A DNA stretch of 11,401 bases from Promethearchaeota archaeon (GCA_016840695.1 JAEORV010000014.1:1-11401), one strand, 5' to 3'. Counted from the first letter of the stretch, positions 1 to 6,064 are shown. Numbers and translations are program-made. The notes: generated by a model from the letters alone, not told the origin.

Positions 1-140
1 GAGAAGTTGAAAGTGCAGTAGAAGACGCTTTATTGGAAGGTCGCACGGTAGACATTCAAAATCCGAATCTCAAAACGTGCTCAACACGAGAAATGGGAGA
101 TTTAATCTCAAAAAAACTAGTGCTTAGATTAAAAAAATAA
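1..140 (+). CDS. C-terminal end of an isocitrate/isopropylmalate dehydrogenase-family protein (5' truncated)
   Basis: Only the last 45 codons (read from base 3) are present; the gene begins before the window. The tail has an amphipathic helix beginning EVESAVEDALLEGRTVD, then a short loop, then STREMGDLISKKL and a basic end, closing with TAA at 138-140. This matches the C-terminal layout of the NAD(P)-dependent isocitrate/3-isopropylmalate/homoisocitrate dehydrogenase family, where a helix ending in a short 'EGK/R-T-D' turn is followed by a conserved T/S-T-x-E-x-x-D-x-I segment. The substrate-determining and catalytic residues lie upstream, so the member cannot be named. The usual DLGG before the ST motif is replaced by NPNLKTC. 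The stop lies 24 bases from the end of the convergent GTPase gene. The family call rests on the tail alone. Confidence 0.55.
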   Translation, partial: EVESAVEDALLEGRTVDIQNPNLKTCSTREMGDLISKKLVLRLKK

Positions 141-164
141 CATCAAACATTATGAGTAAATAAG

Positions 165-1715
165 CTATCCTCCAATCGTGCTCAGCATGATGTTTAACTC
201 GTCAAAAATTTCTAAGCGATATTCGTCTCCAATCTTGAAAAACATAAGGCTCACCATCTTTTCCTCTAAAAATTGGTTTACATTGATTTCTTCCATTAAA
301 TGCGACCAATCCATGTTCTCTGATATTCTAATACCGATTAAAACTACCTTGTTTTCTTGAATGTTTTTAATGATGTTTATCACGATCTCCTTCCAGGATG
401 GAGCAATATGGAGTCTGTCTCTAGCGTCGAAAATACAGAAAACTCCATCTGCTGTAGAAACATCGAAGTTAATATAAAGATAATTCTTCAAAATCAAACC
501 ATTGGAGTATTCATATGTTTTATCAGCATTTACTTTTTCCGTTTCTATAGCTTGCCCTAACCGTTCTATCTCAGTTAAGATCTGTAATCCTGGGCTCCAA
601 AAAGGATTTTCTGCGATAAATACAAGGTTTAATTTCTCTCTATCCTCTAATATACTTGAAATTTCGTCGTATAATTCTTCTTTTAATCGGTTTTCTTCTC
701 TTTCTTTACTTTTCATGATGAAATGGTAGGAAATAAGAGTAAACGCGTCCTCAATGTTTTCTCCCGAAAGCGCACTCGTTTCGATATGAGATATTTTATA
801 ACATCGGGTAGCTGATAATTCATTTGCCAGCTCTACACCTTCTTGAGTACTCACTTGTCGTTGTCCCGTTAAATCCGTTTTGTTTCCAACGATTATGATC
901 GGGAGTTCTTTATTCTCAATAAACTCCTCAAGTTCGTTTATCCAATTTCTAATATTTTCAAATGTTTCTCTGTTCGTAATATCGTAAACAATAAAAGAGG
1001 CCTGAGTTCCTTGGTAATACGTTCTTCGGAAGCGTTTAAAATATTTCTGGGCGCCTATATCGTATAACGATAGACTAATTTTATTTCCAAAAGCTTCAAA
1101 ATTATGGGACATGATGTTCAAGCCGATTGTGGCCCGATAATTATGCGAGAACCTGTTTTCGACAAATCTTCGTACTATTGAAGTCTTTCCAACTTCGTGG
1201 TCACCGATAATAATGAATTTAAAACGGTAAATTCCGCCCGTTTCCAATCGTAGTTGATAGATCTGGTGTTTCATTCTCTTCGATTCTTCGGCGGCATAAT
1301 CAAAATTTGGAATGACCAATTGTATGACTTCATCTTCTTCAGCACTGAGGATTTGAGCAATTTTTTCAGCAAGAAAAAAAGCGTAAGGACTGAATTTATC
1401 GACCGAAGCCATGTTGCTTATGACCAGGCTTAAGGTGATTTTTTCATCAACAGAAATGAATAACAAGCGATGGGTATCCGTGTCGAAAGACGCGTTGCCG
1501 AATTTTTTAAAAGAGAATTCGTCCCTAATTCTTTCTAATATTGGATTAATGATAGCAGTGAGCACAGAAACTATTTCCATATCCACGTCTTCCCTTTTTT
1601 CCCCGCAGATGATTAAACCATCCTCGTCGGAGACTACTAATGCTTCCACTTCATTATTAATGGATAAAAAATTGTTTAACAGTTCTGAAAACAATACCTT
1701 TTTGCTTACGGTCAA
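165..1715 (-). CDS. Roadblock-like / Ras-family GTPase / degenerate second G-domain fusion protein
   Basis: A 516-residue protein. Residues about 4-125 look like a roadblock/LC7 (longin-like) domain. Residues about 163-335 are a Ras-superfamily G domain: P-loop GDHEVGKTS at 171-179, switch I Thr196, G3 DIGAQ at 219-223, G4 NKTD at 278-281 and G5 ETSA at 312-315. The G3 motif has Ala where nearly all Ras-like proteins have Gly before the catalytic Gln. Residues about 361-516 have no nucleotide-binding motifs, but their strand/helix order resembles a second G domain. There is no signal peptide or membrane segment, so it is probably cytosolic or peripheral. Roadblock proteins are known regulators and scaffolds of small GTPases, so a self-contained signalling switch is likely (inference). 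The start is TTG at 1715: no ATG lies upstream before an in-frame stop, and a TATA-like box sits about 30 bases upstream. The effector is unknown. Confidence 0.85.
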   Translation of the reverse strand: MTVSKKVLFSELLNNFLSINNEVEALVVSDEDGLIICGEKREDVDMEIVSVLTAIINPILERIRDEFSFKKFGNASFDTDTHRLLFISVDEKITLSLVISNMASVDKFSPYAFFLAEKIAQILSAEEDEVIQLVIPNFDYAAEESKRMKHQIYQLRLETGGIYRFKFIIIGDHEVGKTSIVRRFVENRFSHNYRATIGLNIMSHNFEAFGNKISLSLYDIGAQKYFKRFRRTYYQGTQASFIVYDITNRETFENIRNWINELEEFIENKELPIIIVGNKTDLTGQRQVSTQEGVELANELSATRCYKISHIETSALSGENIEDAFTLISYHFIMKSKEREENRLKEELYDEISSILEDREKLNLVFIAENPFWSPGLQILTEIERLGQAIETEKVNADKTYEYSNGLILKNYLYINFDVSTADGVFCIFDARDRLHIAPSWKEIVINIIKNIQENKVVLIGIRISENMDWSHLMEEINVNQFLEEKMVSLMFFKIGDEYRLEIFDELNIMLSTIGG

Positions 1716-1737
1716 AAAAATATCATGCTCTTGTTAT

Positions 1738-1753
1738 TAAATATTAATATATC
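1738..1753 (-). promoter_or_regulatory. Probable TATA box of the GTPase gene
   Basis: On the minus strand this reads as an uninterrupted A/T block, ATATATTAATATTT, preceded by AACG. Its centre is about 30 bases before the TTG start at 1715, the distance expected for an archaeal TATA box serving a transcript with almost no leader. No Shine-Dalgarno sequence lies before the TTG, which agrees with leaderless translation. The call is by eye. Confidence 0.4.
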
Positions 1754-1807
1754 GTTTACTCTTTTAAACATGCTGTCAAAAAAATCTAATGCCTTATACT
1801 TAAGTTT

Positions 1808-1841
1808 TTATTAATAAATTTGTACTAGAGTATTATATTTT
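1808..1841 (+). promoter_or_regulatory. TATA-like elements upstream of the RING gene
   Basis: Two A/T blocks are candidate archaeal TATA boxes: TTAATAAATTT at about 1811-1821 and TATTATATTTT at about 1831-1841. The second would start transcription near 1862-1868, downstream of the TTG at 1844, which favours ATG at 1889 as the real start. The first would suit a leaderless transcript from the TTG. The sequence alone does not decide between them. Confidence 0.3.
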
Positions 1842-1888
1842 TTTTGTTAGAATATATCAAAGGAATAGTAATAGGGAGTTCTAAGAAT

Positions 1889-2452
1889 ATGAAATGTCTC
1901 ATTTGTCACATGGAAATTACCGGCGATGATAACATCGAGTGTCCTAGCAACCATTCGGTACACGCTGAGTGTCTTAAAGAATGGCTAACTCATTCTAAAA
2001 ATTGCCCTTTATGTAGCACGCCTTATTCTCAAGACGTAATCGACACGTACAAGGGCTACTTTGAGGCAAAAGAAAAGCAAAAGCTCGAAGCTTTTAATCG
2101 CGAGCAAAAAGAAAGAGAAATGCAAGAAATGACAAAACTCGCTGAAAAGATGGAGTTCAAAAAAACGATGGAAACTATAGAGAAACTTACAGAATCGAAA
2201 AATTTTATTGGCGCATTAGACTTGATTGACACTATTACGGGCGCAAGAGCAATAGAGAACAAGTATAACCTCATGTTTTTGAAAGGTAAGGTGAACTATT
2301 TGCGAGGACGGTACGATTTAGCCATAAATCACTTGTTTAAGCTAGTGAAAGAAAAATTTGATTATCCAGACGCATTTCAAATCTTAGGACAATCTTACAA
2401 GGAACTTGGGTTGGAAGATAAAGCTCAATGGGCTTTTGAAAGGGCAAAGTAA
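1889..2452 (+). CDS. RING-H2 finger protein with coiled coil and C-terminal TPR-like helices
   Basis: With ATG at 1889 the protein has 187 residues. Its first 42 form a full RING-H2 ligand set: C3, C6, C18, H22, H25, C28, C39, C42 (C-x2-C-x11-C-x3-H-x2-H-x2-C-x10-C-x2-C). The E2-facing residues of canonical RINGs are present: Ile5 between the first two Cys, Trp32, and Pro40 in CPLC. The basic 'linchpin' often found just after the last Cys is absent (Ser43). Next come a charged Lys/Glu-rich coiled coil (about 60-110) and helical pairs about 112-187 resembling two TPR units (LKGKVNYLRGRYDLAI, LGQSYKELGLEDKAQWAF). The likely role is an E3 ubiquitin-ligase-like adaptor; ligase activity is inferred, and no E1, E2 or ubiquitin gene is in the window. 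An in-frame TTG at 1844 would add 15 residues. ATG is preferred because GGGAG lies 10 bases before it and a TATA-like run ends near 1841. Confidence 0.85.
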   Translation: MKCLICHMEITGDDNIECPSNHSVHAECLKEWLTHSKNCPLCSTPYSQDVIDTYKGYFEAKEKQKLEAFNREQKEREMQEMTKLAEKMEFKKTMETIEKLTESKNFIGALDLIDTITGARAIENKYNLMFLKGKVNYLRGRYDLAINHLFKLVKEKFDYPDAFQILGQSYKELGLEDKAQWAFERAK

Positions 2453-2466
2453 ATTAAAAATAACCG

Positions 2467-2474
2467 TTATATAT
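2467..2474 (+). promoter_or_regulatory. TATA box of thiDN (leaderless transcript)
   Basis: TTATATAT is centred about 26 bases before the ATG at 2497, so transcription should begin at or within a few bases of the start codon. There is no Shine-Dalgarno sequence between the box and the ATG. This is the clearest archaeal core promoter in the window. It also leaves no transcribed leader that could hold a TPP riboswitch. Confidence 0.6.
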
Positions 2475-2496
2475 CTTTCTTCATGATTAAATATCA

Positions 2497-3891
2497 ATGC
2501 CTAATGCATATAGTTTAACGATTGCAGGTAGCGACCCCTCTTCTGGCGCTGGAATTCAAGCGGACATTAGAACTTTTGATAGATGTGGAGTCCATCCTTT
2601 TTCTGTTATAACTGCAATTACTTATCAATCAGCAAAAGAATTCTACGGTTATAGATCTCTCTCAGGAGATTTAGAAAAACAATTAGACGCTATATTAAAT
2701 AATTATCCTATTGAATTCGTCAAGATAGGCATGATTCCTGATGTAGAATCATTGAATATCATAGTTAATTACATTAAGAAATTTAAATTAAAAGTGATTT
2801 ACGACCCAATTACCATGTCAAGTGCGGGCAAGCGGTTATCAAGTGTCGACCTAGAAACACAGATTGAGAATAGATTGCTTCCACATGTCATGATTTTAAC
2901 ACCAAACCTTTCAGAGGCAGAATTCTATTCGGGTATAGATTTAAAATCTGGTTATATTGACAATGTTAAAACCGCAGCTAAGGTAATATTAAACAAGATG
3001 TATCAATCCTCAGAAGCATCTAATATTGAAAAAACAGTGATAATTAAGAGTGTCACTAACGATCAAGATGAAATTGTTGATGTAGCTCTTATCAATAAAA
3101 AGATTAAAGAAGACTTCAAGCAAGAATTCAATACATATAAAAAAAGTAAAGTTTCACTTAATGGAAATGTTCACGGCACCGGATGTGTCTATTCTAGTGC
3201 GATTACAGCGTTTTTAACACGAGGAAATTCAATTGAAAGAGCAATAATAAAAGCAGAAGAGTTCTTTGATGAGAAATTTCAACATTATATAGAATTTCCA
3301 GACAAAGGGAAAGTGTTAGATCTAACGATTTCTGAAGAAAAATTAGATGTTATTAACCAGATCAAGGAAATCTATAACTTAATTTCAAATATTCAGAAAT
3401 TTAGCGATCTCATACCAGAAGTGAGATTAAATATCTCATGTTCTTTACCTAATGCTACAAATAAGCAGGAAATCGCGGGAATAGAAGGACGTATCACGAT
3501 TATCAATGGATATCCACAAGCTTCGGGAGAGATAAAGTTTGGAGTGTCAGATCATACTGCAAGATTAATTCTTACGGCAAAAAAATTCGATAATTCAATA
3601 AATTTAGTCATGAACTTAAAGTATAAACCTCATTGGATAAACGCAATTCAAGAGAAAACTGATTTAGAATTGTTCGAATTCATAAGGGAAACCCAACCAA
3701 AAAGTATTCAAGAGAAAGATCATTCAACTATGCAGTGGCTAATAAAGGAAAGCATTGAAAAAATAGGGAAAATTCCCGATATTATTTGGGATACGGGTTC
3801 AATAGGTAAGGAACCGATAATTAGAGTATTCGGAAATAATTCGAAAGATATAATTGAGAAGCTTCAAAAAATCATTTCTGCTTGCTTATAG
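2497..3891 (+). CDS. thiDN: Bifunctional HMP/HMP-P kinase and thiamine-phosphate synthase (ThiD-ThiN fusion)
   Basis: A 464-residue two-domain cytosolic enzyme of thiamine synthesis. Residues 1 to about 265 are ThiD, a ribokinase-fold kinase that phosphorylates hydroxymethylpyrimidine and its monophosphate to HMP-PP. The N-terminal substrate loop GSDPSSGAGIQAD is at 11-23, and the anion-hole/catalytic motif HGTGC is at 226-230 with Cys230. Residues about 283-462 are ThiN, the archaeal thiamine-phosphate synthase that replaces ThiE and joins HMP-PP to thiazole phosphate. Its signatures are SDHTARLIL from 351 with His353, the MNLKY stretch at 372-376, and PDIIWDTGSIGKEP at 427-440. Both modules look complete and of normal length. 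The ATG follows a TATA box at leaderless spacing. The 3' end overlaps convergent thiC by 20 bases. ThiD here supplies the step after ThiC, so the two genes act in sequence. Confidence 0.95.
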   Translation: MPNAYSLTIAGSDPSSGAGIQADIRTFDRCGVHPFSVITAITYQSAKEFYGYRSLSGDLEKQLDAILNNYPIEFVKIGMIPDVESLNIIVNYIKKFKLKVIYDPITMSSAGKRLSSVDLETQIENRLLPHVMILTPNLSEAEFYSGIDLKSGYIDNVKTAAKVILNKMYQSSEASNIEKTVIIKSVTNDQDEIVDVALINKKIKEDFKQEFNTYKKSKVSLNGNVHGTGCVYSSAITAFLTRGNSIERAIIKAEEFFDEKFQHYIEFPDKGKVLDLTISEEKLDVINQIKEIYNLISNIQKFSDLIPEVRLNISCSLPNATNKQEIAGIEGRITIINGYPQASGEIKFGVSDHTARLILTAKKFDNSINLVMNLKYKPHWINAIQEKTDLELFEFIRETQPKSIQEKDHSTMQWLIKESIEKIGKIPDIIWDTGSIGKEPIIRVFGNNSKDIIEKLQKIISACL

Positions 3892-5179
3892 CGTCTTTAA
3901 GGAGTTTAATAGCGCAAAATTCTCCACACATACTACAAACTTCTTCTTCATCCGAAATATTATTGTATCTCTGGTGTTTTTCTCGAGCTAGTTCAGGATC
4001 GATTGATTGTTTTATCATTTCATTCCAATCTAAATCATTTCGAGCGATATCCATTTTAAAATCCCATTCTGATGCTTTTTTTCCATATCTTGCTATATTT
4101 ACTGCATGAGCAGCTATTTTTGAGCATATAACACCTCGTTTTACTTCCTCGAGCGTGGGTAAGCTTAGATGCTCAGATGGAGTAACATAGCACAAATAAT
4201 CAACACCAGCTAGACCAGCAATAACACCCCCAATAGCGGATACAATATCATCGTAGCCCGGAGCAATATCCGTAACTAATGGACCTAAAACGTAAAAAGG
4301 TGCTTCGTCACATAAGGATTTCTGCATTTTAACATTTCTTTCTATTTCATTTGCAGGAATATGTCCTGGACCTTCAACCATTACCTGGACATTTTCTTTC
4401 CAAGCTCTTTTAACTAATTTTGAGATCTCAAGTAGTTCTTGTATTTGAACGTAATCCGTCGAGTCAAATATGCATCCAGGTCTCATTCCATCTCCGAGTG
4501 AGAGAGTGAAATCGTATTCTTTTGCCATTTCGAGTAAATAATCGTACCTACGATTAAAAGGGTTCTCGATTCCATTTTCCAAAATCCACGCTGCCAAAAA
4601 TGTTCCGCCTCGTGAAACCACACCCATCATTCTAGGATGATCCTTTAGGTAATTCACGATTTCTTTCGTGACTCCAACATGAATGGTAAAAAAGTCCACT
4701 CCCTCTTTTGCTTGTTCTTCTACAACATTAAACAAGTCATCCTCGTCCATGTGAATGATTGCCCCTTTTTTCTCGAGCGATCTCAATGCAGTCTGGTATA
4801 TAGGGACCGTTCCAAGGGGAACTTTGACCTCGCTTAAAATATTTTTTCTTATTGTCTTAACATCTTCTTCAGTAATTCCAGTACTCAAGTCCATGACAGT
4901 ATCAGCGCCAAACTTAACAGCAATTTTAGCTTTCTCGAGTTCTCCTTGAATATCGCAATTTTTTTTGCTTGAACCAATATTCGCGTTGACTTTAACTAGC
5001 ATACCCTTGCCAATTCCGATGGGTTTTTCTAATTGCCGATGATTCGATTTAGGAACAATTATCCTCCCACTTGCTACGCCTCGCCTAACGAATTCAACGT
5101 CTACTTGCTCGTATTTCGCAACTTTTTCCATCTCTTCGGAAATATTTCCTTCCTTAGCTATTTTCATCAATGTAGGCAA
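3872..5179 (-). CDS. thiC: Phosphomethylpyrimidine (HMP-P) synthase ThiC
   Basis: A 435-residue radical-SAM enzyme that rearranges aminoimidazole ribotide into HMP-P, the first committed step of the pyrimidine branch. The core shows the family's landmarks: ANIGSS near 66, GADTVMDLSTG (about 90-100), the HVGVT segment, SRGGTFLAAW, LSLGDGMRPGC, VEGPGHIP, and the GPLVTDIAPGYDDI to YVTPSEHL stretch. The C-terminal cluster motif is VCSMCGEFCAIK, which reads CX2CX3C rather than the CX2CX4C of the well-studied bacterial enzymes. The protein is short, as in archaea, without the long bacterial N-terminal extension. The start is TTG at 5179, giving MPTLMKIAKEGNI, which aligns with family N-termini; ATG at 5167 is the alternative. 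Convergent with thiDN. Confidence 0.95.
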   Translation of the reverse strand: MPTLMKIAKEGNISEEMEKVAKYEQVDVEFVRRGVASGRIIVPKSNHRQLEKPIGIGKGMLVKVNANIGSSKKNCDIQGELEKAKIAVKFGADTVMDLSTGITEEDVKTIRKNILSEVKVPLGTVPIYQTALRSLEKKGAIIHMDEDDLFNVVEEQAKEGVDFFTIHVGVTKEIVNYLKDHPRMMGVVSRGGTFLAAWILENGIENPFNRRYDYLLEMAKEYDFTLSLGDGMRPGCIFDSTDYVQIQELLEISKLVKRAWKENVQVMVEGPGHIPANEIERNVKMQKSLCDEAPFYVLGPLVTDIAPGYDDIVSAIGGVIAGLAGVDYLCYVTPSEHLSLPTLEEVKRGVICSKIAAHAVNIARYGKKASEWDFKMDIARNDLDWNEMIKQSIDPELAREKHQRYNNISDEEEVCSMCGEFCAIKLLKDAISKQK

Positions 5180-5200
5180 ATTTTAAGACCTTTTACAGGA

Positions 5201-5213
5201 AAATTTATTCATA
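5201..5213 (-). promoter_or_regulatory. Possible TATA box of thiC
   Basis: On the minus strand this reads TATGAATAAATTT, centred about 27 bases before the TTG at 5179. That spacing fits a leaderless transcript, and no Shine-Dalgarno sequence is visible. The box is a weak match. The 154 bases between thiC and the next gene contain no TPP-riboswitch core such as CTGAGA. Confidence 0.35.
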
Positions 5214-5298
5214 TTAAGGGTTCTTCAATAAAAGTAAATACTGATAGAATTATAACCTTTTGGCTTATATTTCATAATTTGATTCATCATAAATAGTG

Positions 5299-5330
5299 AA
5301 AAAAAAAATTTAATAATTTTTTTTATTAAA
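5299..5330 (-). terminator. AT-only hairpin followed by T10, ending the downstream paralogue
   Basis: On the minus strand, TTTAATAA (5330-5323), a six-A loop and TTATTAAA (5316-5309) form a perfect 8-bp inverted repeat, followed directly by ten Ts (5308-5299). Archaeal RNA polymerase terminates on U tracts, so the T10 is probably the working signal. The all-A/T stem would be weak. The T10 begins 25 bases past the stop codon of the gene at 5334-5660. Confidence 0.6.
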
Positions 5331-5333
5331 TGG

Positions 5334-5660
5334 CTACTCTGACATCTTCATTCCTATCATTTCTAAGGCTTCTGTAACTTTAAACCGGACCTCGAGTTTG
5401 TATTTATACCCTTCTATGGCATGGTACTTAACCATAATGTTTTGTTGTACATTCATAAATTCTTCTAATTTTCCTTCCTTAACATCATGAACACTAATAG
5501 ATTCTATCCCTTGCATCGTAGCTTTAACTGCGTTAGGTATGATTTCCTTAGCAAGTGGTCTCGTAGCAGATCGTTCCTCTTTTAACGCTTTTAAGTAAAT
5601 TTCCGCAACTTCATTTGCTTTATTAGCAGGCATTAAGTTATATGTAAACACATACGGTAT
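5334..5660 (-). CDS. Small alpha/beta protein of unknown family, downstream paralogue; probable ATA start
   Basis: I do not recognise the family. From ATA at 5660 the protein has 108 residues, the same as its upstream neighbour, and about 38 positions are identical in a one-gap hand alignment. Shared landmarks are PY at 2-3, P11, AExY at 19-22, LK at 26-27, KExIPxAV at 38-45, ISV at 55-57, KExKLxE at 61-67 and the C-terminal EALxxIGMK at 97-105. The order looks like strand, helix, strand, helix, strand, helix, as in ferredoxin-like dimeric barrels (inference). There is no signal peptide, membrane segment or Cys/His cluster. A conventional GTG at 5669 would add three residues, but it lies inside the Shine-Dalgarno sequence. 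ATA sits 7 bases after GGAGGT, exactly where the neighbour has its ATG. Confidence 0.75.
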   Translation of the reverse strand: MPYVFTYNLMPANKANEVAEIYLKALKEERSATRPLAKEIIPNAVKATMQGIESISVHDVKEGKLEEFMNVQQNIMVKYHAIEGYKYKLEVRFKVTEALEMIGMKMSE

Positions 5661-5667
5661 GTTTTTC

Positions 5668-5673
5668 ACCTCC
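5668..5673 (-). promoter_or_regulatory. Shine-Dalgarno GGAGGT of the downstream paralogue
   Basis: GGAGGT is followed by GAAAAAC (7 bases) and then ATA CCG TAT. The neighbouring paralogue has GGAGGT, AAAATTT (7 bases), then ATG CCA TAT. The site therefore points to the ATA at 5660 as the start. The GTG at 5669-5667 shares its first two bases with this motif and could not be initiated from it. Confidence 0.75.
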
Positions 5674-5693
5674 TTGTTTTATTTCTATTCTTG

Positions 5694-5703
5694 AAAAAAA
5701 AAA
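5694..5703 (-). terminator. T10 tract ending the upstream paralogue
   Basis: Ten consecutive Ts on the minus strand begin 21 bases past the stop codon of the gene at 5725-6051. This is the same arrangement as the T10 behind the second paralogue. There is no clear hairpin before it. Read-through into the next gene remains possible, since only 64 bases separate the two coding regions. Confidence 0.45.
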
Positions 5704-5724
5704 GAAACTTGAAATATGAAGTAA

Positions 5725-6051
5725 TTACTGCCCCGGCAATTTCATCCCTATATAATCTAAGGCTTCAACTATATTTGACCAAACCCTCGTTTTATATTCA
5801 CATGCTTTGATAGGAATGAATAGAGCCATTCTCTTACCAACCCAAGTTAAAGCCTCGTTAAGTTTCTCTTCTTTTGCTTCCATGACGCTTATAACCTTAA
5901 CTCCCCGGCTATTTGTAGTTACTGCAACTGGTATCGTTTCTTTTCCTAAACTTCTATCAAAAGGATACTTTTTTAACATTTCAAAATATGTTTCAGCAAG
6001 GTCTTTAGCTATTTCAGTTGGATACATAACTGTTGCGATAATATATGGCAT
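5725..6051 (-). CDS. Small alpha/beta protein of unknown family, upstream paralogue
   Basis: A 108-residue protein starting at ATG 6051, which lies 7 bases after a perfect GGAGGT. I do not recognise the family. It begins MPYIIATVMYP and ends with EALDYIGMKLPGQ. Between these are an AExY helix, a KETIPVAV segment, a KVISVMEAK strand and a Lys/Glu-rich KEEKLNEAL helix. The predicted alternation of strands and helices suggests a ferredoxin-like fold that may dimerise; this is inference. It has one Cys and no obvious catalytic or metal-binding set. It is the likely older or reference copy of the pair, having a normal ATG. The 210-base region upstream carries its promoter. Function unknown. Confidence 0.8.
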   Translation of the reverse strand: MPYIIATVMYPTEIAKDLAETYFEMLKKYPFDRSLGKETIPVAVTTNSRGVKVISVMEAKEEKLNEALTWVGKRMALFIPIKACEYKTRVWSNIVEALDYIGMKLPGQ

Positions 6052-6058
6052 AAATTTT

Positions 6059-6064
6059 ACCTCC
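6059..6064 (-). promoter_or_regulatory. Shine-Dalgarno GGAGGT of the upstream paralogue
   Basis: GGAGGT is followed by a 7-base AAAATTT spacer and ATG. Most other genes in this window lack any such site, so the two paralogues stand out as genes with leadered mRNAs and possibly high expression. Confidence 0.8.

Noticed and set aside
1411..1740. Open frame on the plus strand opposite the roadblock domain
   Set aside because: It lies entirely antisense to a well-supported gene, has a Ser/Asn-rich composition typical of a shadow frame and no domain. The same applies to frames at 178-729, 3882-4109, 4755-4949, 6266-6544 (-), 6576-6845 (-) and 8786-9290 (-).
1844..1888. TTG at 1844 as the start of the RING protein
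   Set aside because: It adds 15 residues before the first zinc ligand without similarity to anything, and the nearest TATA-like run would start transcription after it. Kept only as an alternative.
1889..2452. A complete ubiquitin-conjugation cluster around the RING gene
   Set aside because: No E1, E2, ubiquitin-like or deubiquitinase gene is found in the window.
5180..5333. Possible TPP riboswitch upstream of thiC
   Set aside because: None of the conserved TPP-aptamer blocks (such as CTGAGA) is present, and the TATA-like box suggests almost no leader. The thiDN promoter likewise leaves no leader.
5667..5669. GTG as the start of the downstream small paralogue
   Set aside because: It shares bases with the GGAGGT ribosome-binding site and breaks the exact length match to the upstream paralogue; ATA at 5660 fits better.
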